Shown one piece after another: positions 60,401-64,000 of a DNA stretch of 64,000 nt. The stretch is from positions 257,100,615 through 257,164,614 of the forward strand of contig NC_134568.1 in NCBI RefSeq assembly GCF_050947875.1. The letters run 5' to 3'. Numbering within the stretch: the stretch's first letter is position 1; every line of letters starts with the position of its first letter. The position numbers and the translations under genes were made by a program. The notes under the pieces were generated by a model that was not told where the DNA came from, ran no database searches, and was given only the letters and a program-made list of their open reading frames with translations. Source of the DNA: Dermacentor variabilis (Eukaryota; Arthropoda; Arachnida; Ixodida; Ixodidae).

Positions 60401-61941
60401 AGCTCCCGAACCTTCGACCTGGTTAAGGCCTGAACACTAGCTTCACCAAACAAAAGCCCCTTCTCGCGCAGGAGGTGATCGGACCTGTTTGAAAATAGGT
60501 ACGGGTACTGGGGTGGCAGCATAGATGACACTGCCGCCTCCGTCTCAAGCGCTCCGAAAGGTCCTTCAATAAGCACTTTTGCTACCGGCAGACACACGCT
60601 ATGAGCTTCCACGGCTTGCTTGATCCACGCGCACTCGCCCGTGAACATATGGGGTTCTACGTAAGATGGGTGAACTACATCCATCGTAGCTGCGGAATCG
60701 CGAAGCACTCGGCACTCTTTCCCGTTCACGAGGAGGTCTCGCATGTAAGGCTCGAGAAGCTTCATGTTCTCGTCCGTGCTGCCTATTGAAAAAAACACAA
60801 CTTTTGGTGTTGTTTCCGGACACTGCGCCGAAAAGTGACCCGGCTTCTGGCACGTATAACACAAGCGCGCTCGCCTCATCTCGAACCGCTTTCTGCGTTT
60901 GGCTGCCGCCGTCTCTTTACGTTTGGTCGGACTGCTTTCACTCGCATCCTCACTACGCGTGTCCCCCTTTTCTCTCATGGGTGTGAACTTCGGCCTCTCG
61001 AACTTCGAGCCAAATTCACCCTTTTGACCGTCCTTAGCTCCGCGAGCCCGACGCGTCACAAACTCCTCGGCTAGCTCAGCGGCTCTAGCCACCGTACTCA
61101 CGTCTGGCCTATCCAAGACCCAGTATCGCACGTTCTCAGGTAACCGACTATAAAACTGTTCTAGCCCGAAACACTGCAGAACTTTATCGTGGTCACCAAA
61201 CGCTTTCTCTTCTTTGAGCCACTCCTGCATGTTCGACATAAGCCTATACGCAAACTCTGTATATGACTCACTTCTGCCTTTCTCATTTTCCCGAAACTTC
61301 CGACGGAACGCCTCCGCAGACAGCCGGTACTTTTTTAGAAGACTCGATTTCACTGTGTCGAAATCCTCTGCCTCCTCTCTATCCAAGCGAGCGACTACGT
61401 CGGCCGCCTCGCCGGGTAACAAAGTGAGCAAGCGCTGTGGCCACGTTTCCCGAGAGAACCCCTGCTTCTCGCACGTTCGCTCAAAGTTAACCAGGAACAA
61501 ACCAATGTCCTCTCCAAGCTTAAACGGCCGCATCAGGTCAGTCATTTTGAACAATACTCGTTCTCCTGCACCGTGTGCCTGACTTCCATTACGAGCGCGT
61601 TCCATCTCTACCTCGAGACGCTTCATTTCCAAAGCGTGTTCGCGCTCTTCTTTTTTCTCTTGTTGCTCTCGCTCTTTCTGTTCTTTACGTTCACGCTCTT
61701 CTTTTTCTTTCTGTTCTTTAAGTTCGCGCTCCTGTTTCTCTTTTTGCTCTTTAAGTTCGCGCTCCTGTCTTTTTGACCTCTCCTCAATAGTCTCAAGGCA
61801 TTCCGACAGCTCGTCATCCTCAGCCTCTAACTCAAGAATAGCCTTTAGCAGTTCAGGTTTTCTTAGTTTGTCTGAGACATCCAGACCCAACTCTCTTGCA
61901 AGCTCCAACAATTTCGGTTTGCGCAACGACTTCAAATCCAT
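57436..61941 (-). CDS. Gag-Pol polyprotein, integrase upstream of RT
   Basis: 1501 codons, no stop. Approximate residues: 1-55, two leucine-rich K-x-x-LL segments resembling a SAP-type fold; 55-120, a highly charged Glu/Lys/Arg coiled coil; 130-330, Gag capsid-like; 360-374, zinc knuckle CYTCQKPGHFSAQC; 414-418, protease-like DSAAT where DTG/DSG is usual; 658-705, integrase HHCC finger; 730, 786 and 823, the DDE residues (IDTVG, SDQG, SVEK); about 960, GPY/F-type motif; 1105-1320, RT with YLDD at 1234-1237; 1382 onward, RNase H (CDAS, EKE, TDH, NADG). The protein would package, reverse transcribe and integrate the element RNA. No envelope gene is present. Gag and Pol are fused in one frame, so no frameshift signal is needed. 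Confidence 0.95.
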   Translation of the reverse strand: MDLKSLRKPKLLELARELGLDVSDKLRKPELLKAILELEAEDDELSECLETIEERSKRQERELKEQKEKQERELKEQKEKEERERKEQKEREQQEKKEEREHALEMKRLEVEMERARNGSQAHGAGERVLFKMTDLMRPFKLGEDIGLFLVNFERTCEKQGFSRETWPQRLLTLLPGEAADVVARLDREEAEDFDTVKSSLLKKYRLSAEAFRRKFRENEKGRSESYTEFAYRLMSNMQEWLKEEKAFGDHDKVLQCFGLEQFYSRLPENVRYWVLDRPDVSTVARAAELAEEFVTRRARGAKDGQKGEFGSKFERPKFTPMREKGDTRSEDASESSPTKRKETAAAKRRKRFEMRRARLCYTCQKPGHFSAQCPETTPKVVFFSIGSTDENMKLLEPYMRDLLVNGKECRVLRDSAATMDVVHPSYVEPHMFTGECAWIKQAVEAHSVCLPVAKVLIEGPFGALETEAAVSSMLPPQYPYLFSNRSDHLLREKGLLFGEASVQALTRSKVRELAAKAVVAGPTLSNNEKGSEAQQSDIPSTPELNKLESVTLKAPDTGEENPDSGKLEELSTDLLIAPTSDGLDRLLKVSRSALIAEQKKDGSLENIRCNVKEGIARKTARFVERGGILYRKYLDRRGVEFDQLIVPQCYRQDLLRLSHGGSWSGHLGVKKTKDRLLQEYYWPGCFRDADHFVRTCDTCQRVGKPGDKSRAPLKLVPIITEPFRRLVIDTVGPLPVTATGYRHILTVICPATKFPEAVPLKELSSVEIVNALLSIFARVGFPAEIQSDQGTVFTSALTTTFLERCGVKLLHSSVYHPQSNSVEKLHSVMKRVLRALCFEHQTDWELCLPGVMFALRTAPHAATGFSPAELVYGRSLRSPLRMLRESWEGRGDDPVVVEYVLKLLERLRRAQELSGEAMTKAQQRAKVYYDRTARARRFEVGDEVMILRTSLNNKLDVQWEGPARIVQKLSDVNYVVSLPGKRKAQQVYHCNLLKPYRQREAVVCMMVNVPEELPVELPGLGSVTNREDTGQVISDLISKAPLSPEQKTELHQLLQEFQGLFSERPGRTSVLTHDIELTSPEPVRSKAYRVSPRQSDIMEAEVKKMLQLGVIEAGESDYTSPLILVEVPGKEPRPCVDYRRLNSITKDQIYPIPNIEERLEKVSSAQFISTLDLVRGYWQVPLTEEASRYAAFISPMGTFRPKVLSFGLKNAPYCFSSLMDKVLRGQQEFALPYLDDVAIFSASWSEHMAHLRAVLTRLREAGLTVKAPKCQIAQAEVVYLGHVIGQGRRRPSEIKVAAVRDFPQPRTKTDIRSFLGVAGYYQRYIPRYSDIAAPLTDALRKTEPQTVVWDETKERAFSALKSALTSQPVLRSPDYTKGFIVQCDASERGMGVVLCQRENGEVEHPVLYASRKLTSREQAYSATEKECACLVWAVQKLSCYLAGSRFIIETDHCPLQWLQTISPKNGRLLRWSLALQQYSFEVRYKKGSLNGNADGLSRSP

Positions 61942-62334
61942 GGCTGCTCTGAATGCTGCTTTCTCTACTGCTTACTATTGTCTTGCCGCAAACTAACCCG
62001 GCAGCAACGACAACCACAATTACCAGCTCTGTTTCTGACACTAACAAAAGCCTGGCAAAGCTCAGAAGAAGAAAGTCCCGCACTCACCAAACCTCGCAGG
62101 CAGGAATTCCGCGCAGTCGTTCCGCTGCAGGCAACCAGTCGTCACACAGGGCTCGTTGCACTGCTCCCGGATCGTCGTTGAGCTGCTCAGCATACAGTCA
62201 ACTGCATCTCTTCGCTGCTGGCCTCCGTTGTCGCGATCTCACCGCTGGCAGACAGTTGTTTGAAGTCGGAGGCGATCTCACCGCTGGCAACCAGATGTTT
62301 GAAGTCGGAGGCGATCTCACCGCTGCCAACCAGA
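61942..62334 (-). other. Gypsy leader and primer-binding region with 39-bp repeats
   Basis: Directly inside the 5' LTR, a TCTGGTTGGCAGCGGTGAGA segment is the likely tRNA primer-binding site (TGG after 2 nt). The 39-bp unit containing it is repeated at 62238-62276 and 62277-62315, with a partial third unit at 62316-62340 that runs into the LTR edge. Confidence 0.7.
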
Positions 62335-63117
62335 TGTTTGGGATCGGACCGCTGGTACGATCTGTTGGGAACTCGGCGCTGACGCCCGTGGTTGTACCTG
62401 GGTCGCAAGCCCCAAGGGTAGCGTTGGCCTGGCGGCCTGGGGTACAACTGGAAGCATCCGAAGGTCCCGGCAAAGCATGAGTCGACTGGTAACAACGAAA
62501 CAACTTGTTTATTTTAACATCGCAAAGAGTTGGCGGTCAGGTTTGACCGTAGTAGAGAGACGGGAGAGCACTTCACTCAACAGAAGAAATCGGAGCCCTC
62601 CTTTTGGCGTCCGGGGGCAGCTGTTTTTATACTCTCGCAGTTGAGGGCAAGAAGGAACCCCTCAAAAGACGAGCACGTGAATGTACAATGGGCTAATGGT
62701 GACGCACACTGTCGTAGCGATGCCGTAGCACCATGACGAGCACGATCTCGTAGCACCCTGTCGAGCACGATCTCGTAGCACCCTGTTGTAGCGCTGCCGG
62801 TCGGGCACAATGACTGTAATGAGAGGATGGTCCCTGCTTTGGCATCGCCTGTTTCGGGCACAATGACTGGAACGAGATCCCTGCTTTGGCATCGCCTGTT
62901 TCGGGCACAATGACTGGAATGAGATCCCTGCTTTGGCATCGCCTGTTTCGGGCACAATGACTGGAATGCGAGGATGATCCCTAGGCGGTCGCATCGCCGC
63001 AGTCGCGCCTGGAAACACCTGGCGATGAGTGTTGCGGCGACGACGATCGGGCCAAAATGTCTGCCGCCCCGCCGCAGTCGCGCCGGCAAAACCACGTGTC
63101 GCATGCGAAACGCAACA
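62335..63117 (-). repeat. 5' LTR of the Gypsy element
   Basis: Identical to the 3' LTR at an offset of 6166 bp. The TATA box is at 62631-62624 and the poly(A) signal at 62514-62509. The 47-bp repeats are at 62832-62972. Confidence 0.95.
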
Positions 63118-64000
63118 GCTAGCTGTGCCCGGCCGAGGTGCCGCCACCGTCGGTGCCCGGGAGGATCTGAGAGAAGGAGCGCCCGGCATAGGAGAAGGAG
63201 AGAGGAGAGGCCTTACTTTTAGATCATTTAAGGGATGTTTAGGGGTTTTATCTGTGTTTAACGTCTGTGTTGGCTCGGTACCGCCGTCTGTCGGGCACCG
63301 TTTTACTCACCGACGGCAGAAAAGTGTGACAAAAGGTATACTGTAAGAACAGTTTACACCCTTTGGCTTGCCCCTTCTGCCACACAAAAATAATCGTCAT
63401 CTGCCTTGATGCGTTTCCTTTCTTTATCGCTGCGAGCCCAGAACTTTCCAGTAACGAATGGCACGCGCGTTATCAGCATAGAACAGTTTACACCCTTTGG
63501 TGTGCCCCTTCTGATAACGCGCGTGCCGTTCGTCACTGCAAAGTTCCGGGCTTGCATCGATAAAGAAAGGAAACGCATCAAGGCAGATGACGATTATTTT
63601 TGTGTGGCAGAAGGGGCAAGCCAAAGGGTGTAAACTGTTCTTAGAGTGTATAGTGTTCCTATATATGCTCCCGCAGAGAGCATATACAGGAGCACTAACC
63701 AAAGGGTGGCCATGGCGTATGCAACGACACCACTCTTGCGGTCGGGTGGCGGGAGATATGAATTTCGAAAAAGGTATTCGGACCCTTCAGATTCAATTTT
63801 CTCGTAAGGTAAGTATTTTCTTGGCACGAAACAAGCACTTTGAGGTTTCTGGAATGGTGTTTAAACAATCCACGTCGGCTCAGTATTCGCCTTTAGTGCC
63901 CCTTTAAAAGCACTAAAAACTTTTCTCGAAGACAGCGACATTGTTGGCCGTTATTAACGCTTTTAATGTTCCACTCATTTCAATGTCGCTGTATATATGT

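Larger units (their letters stand above)
56169..63117 (-). mobile_element. Complete Ty3/Gypsy-type LTR retrotransposon, Gmr1-like domain order
   Basis: Two identical LTRs, a 4-bp target duplication GCTA (56165-56168 and 63118-63121), a leader, and one uninterrupted 1501-codon gag-pol. It is inserted in the THAP/P-like transposon. Domain order is Gag, zinc knuckle, protease, integrase, RT, RNase H. Everything needed for movement appears intact by eye. Confidence 0.95.
53920..63901 (+). mobile_element. THAP/P-like DNA transposon, carrying the Gypsy element
   Basis: Ends from GACACTAAAGGCAAATACTA (left) and its inverted counterpart (right, to 63901) match over about 34 bp with a few differences. 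CTTTAAAAG flanks both sides (53911-53919, 63902-63910); removing the element and one copy restores the LINE C reading frame exactly. An 8-9 bp duplication and a THAP relic fit the P superfamily (8 bp), though hAT also makes 8 bp. Without the Gypsy insertion it is about 3.0 kb. Confidence 0.8.
49780..63957 (+). pseudogene. LINE C with RT and RNase H, split by nested insertions
   Basis: Parts at 49780-50228, 51651-53910 and 63911-63957. The first has RALAVARDTCEITVADKF and ITYN; the second FLDIKRAFDTVSR, QGSVLIPFLFN, the catalytic YVDDV in a shifted frame (52258-52272), and an RNase H with YTDGSC, TTAELFAILCAI, FIDSQAAL and STDEAA, plus a terminal CDC knuckle. The last 18 codons (ALKTFLEDSDIVGRY and TAA at 63955-63957) resume exactly after the 10-kb insertion, which proves the junction. 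At least four frameshifts or stops show it was dead or dying independently of the insertions. RT plus RNase H points to the I/R1-type group of LINEs. Confidence 0.85.

Noticed and set aside
63354..63700. Overlapping frames on both strands containing repeated words near the window end
   Set aside because: The segments at 63355-63480 and 63484-63640 are inverted copies of each other (GCTTGCCCCTTCTGCC and complement). The frames are mirror images of a palindromic part of the DNA transposon, not genes.
1..64000. Bacterial or viral origin of the window
   Set aside because: Spliced animal genes, SINEs and LINEs dominate; no operon, phage or endosymbiont sequence was seen.

Overview
This looks like nuclear DNA from an arthropod, most likely a hard (ixodid, probably metastriate) tick. 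The evidence is two spliced eukaryotic genes with GT-AG introns up to 9.3 kb, a very dense transposon load, and several copies of a tRNA-derived SINE matching the tick family I know as Ruka. Species cannot be named from sequence reading alone.

Two host genes lie tail to tail. On the plus strand, 4577-18609 is a ten-exon ZC3H3 orthologue (645 codons, five CCCH zinc fingers; mRNA 3'-end/export factor family). On the minus strand, 40996-18844 is an 18-exon DHX35 orthologue (689 codons, DEAH-box spliceosomal helicase family). I assembled both exon by exon; every splice phase closes and both end at a stop codon, 234 bp apart. Both belong to nuclear mRNA processing families, but nothing here shows that they act together.

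Most other sequence is mobile-element debris. 1-3.7 kb: a minus-strand non-LTR retrotransposon cut by the window edge, with an open endonuclease/RT frame and an ORF1 (PHD-like finger, coiled coil, SGNH esterase) broken by one amber codon. 8.3-17.6 kb (ZC3H3 intron 7): a MITE, Ruka SINEs, a 678-bp TIR element and a nest of Tigger/pogo elements. 19-40 kb (DHX35 introns): SINEs, fold-back elements, LINE relics, a THAP-domain relic, an LTR-like fragment and a TIR element. 41-49.7 kb: no recognised gene, only LINE/SINE/TIR relics and small hairpins.

49.8 kb to the end is one nested structure. A broken LINE with RT and RNase H is interrupted by a ~1.4-kb insertion and, 18 codons before its stop, by a THAP/P-like DNA transposon (53920-63901, ~34-bp TIRs, 8-9 bp target duplication). 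That transposon is itself interrupted by a complete Ty3/Gypsy-type element (56169-63117) with two identical 783-bp LTRs, a 4-bp target duplication and one uninterrupted 1501-codon gag-pol frame. The integrase lies before the reverse transcriptase, the order known from Gmr1-type elements. It is the youngest and most noteworthy object in the window.
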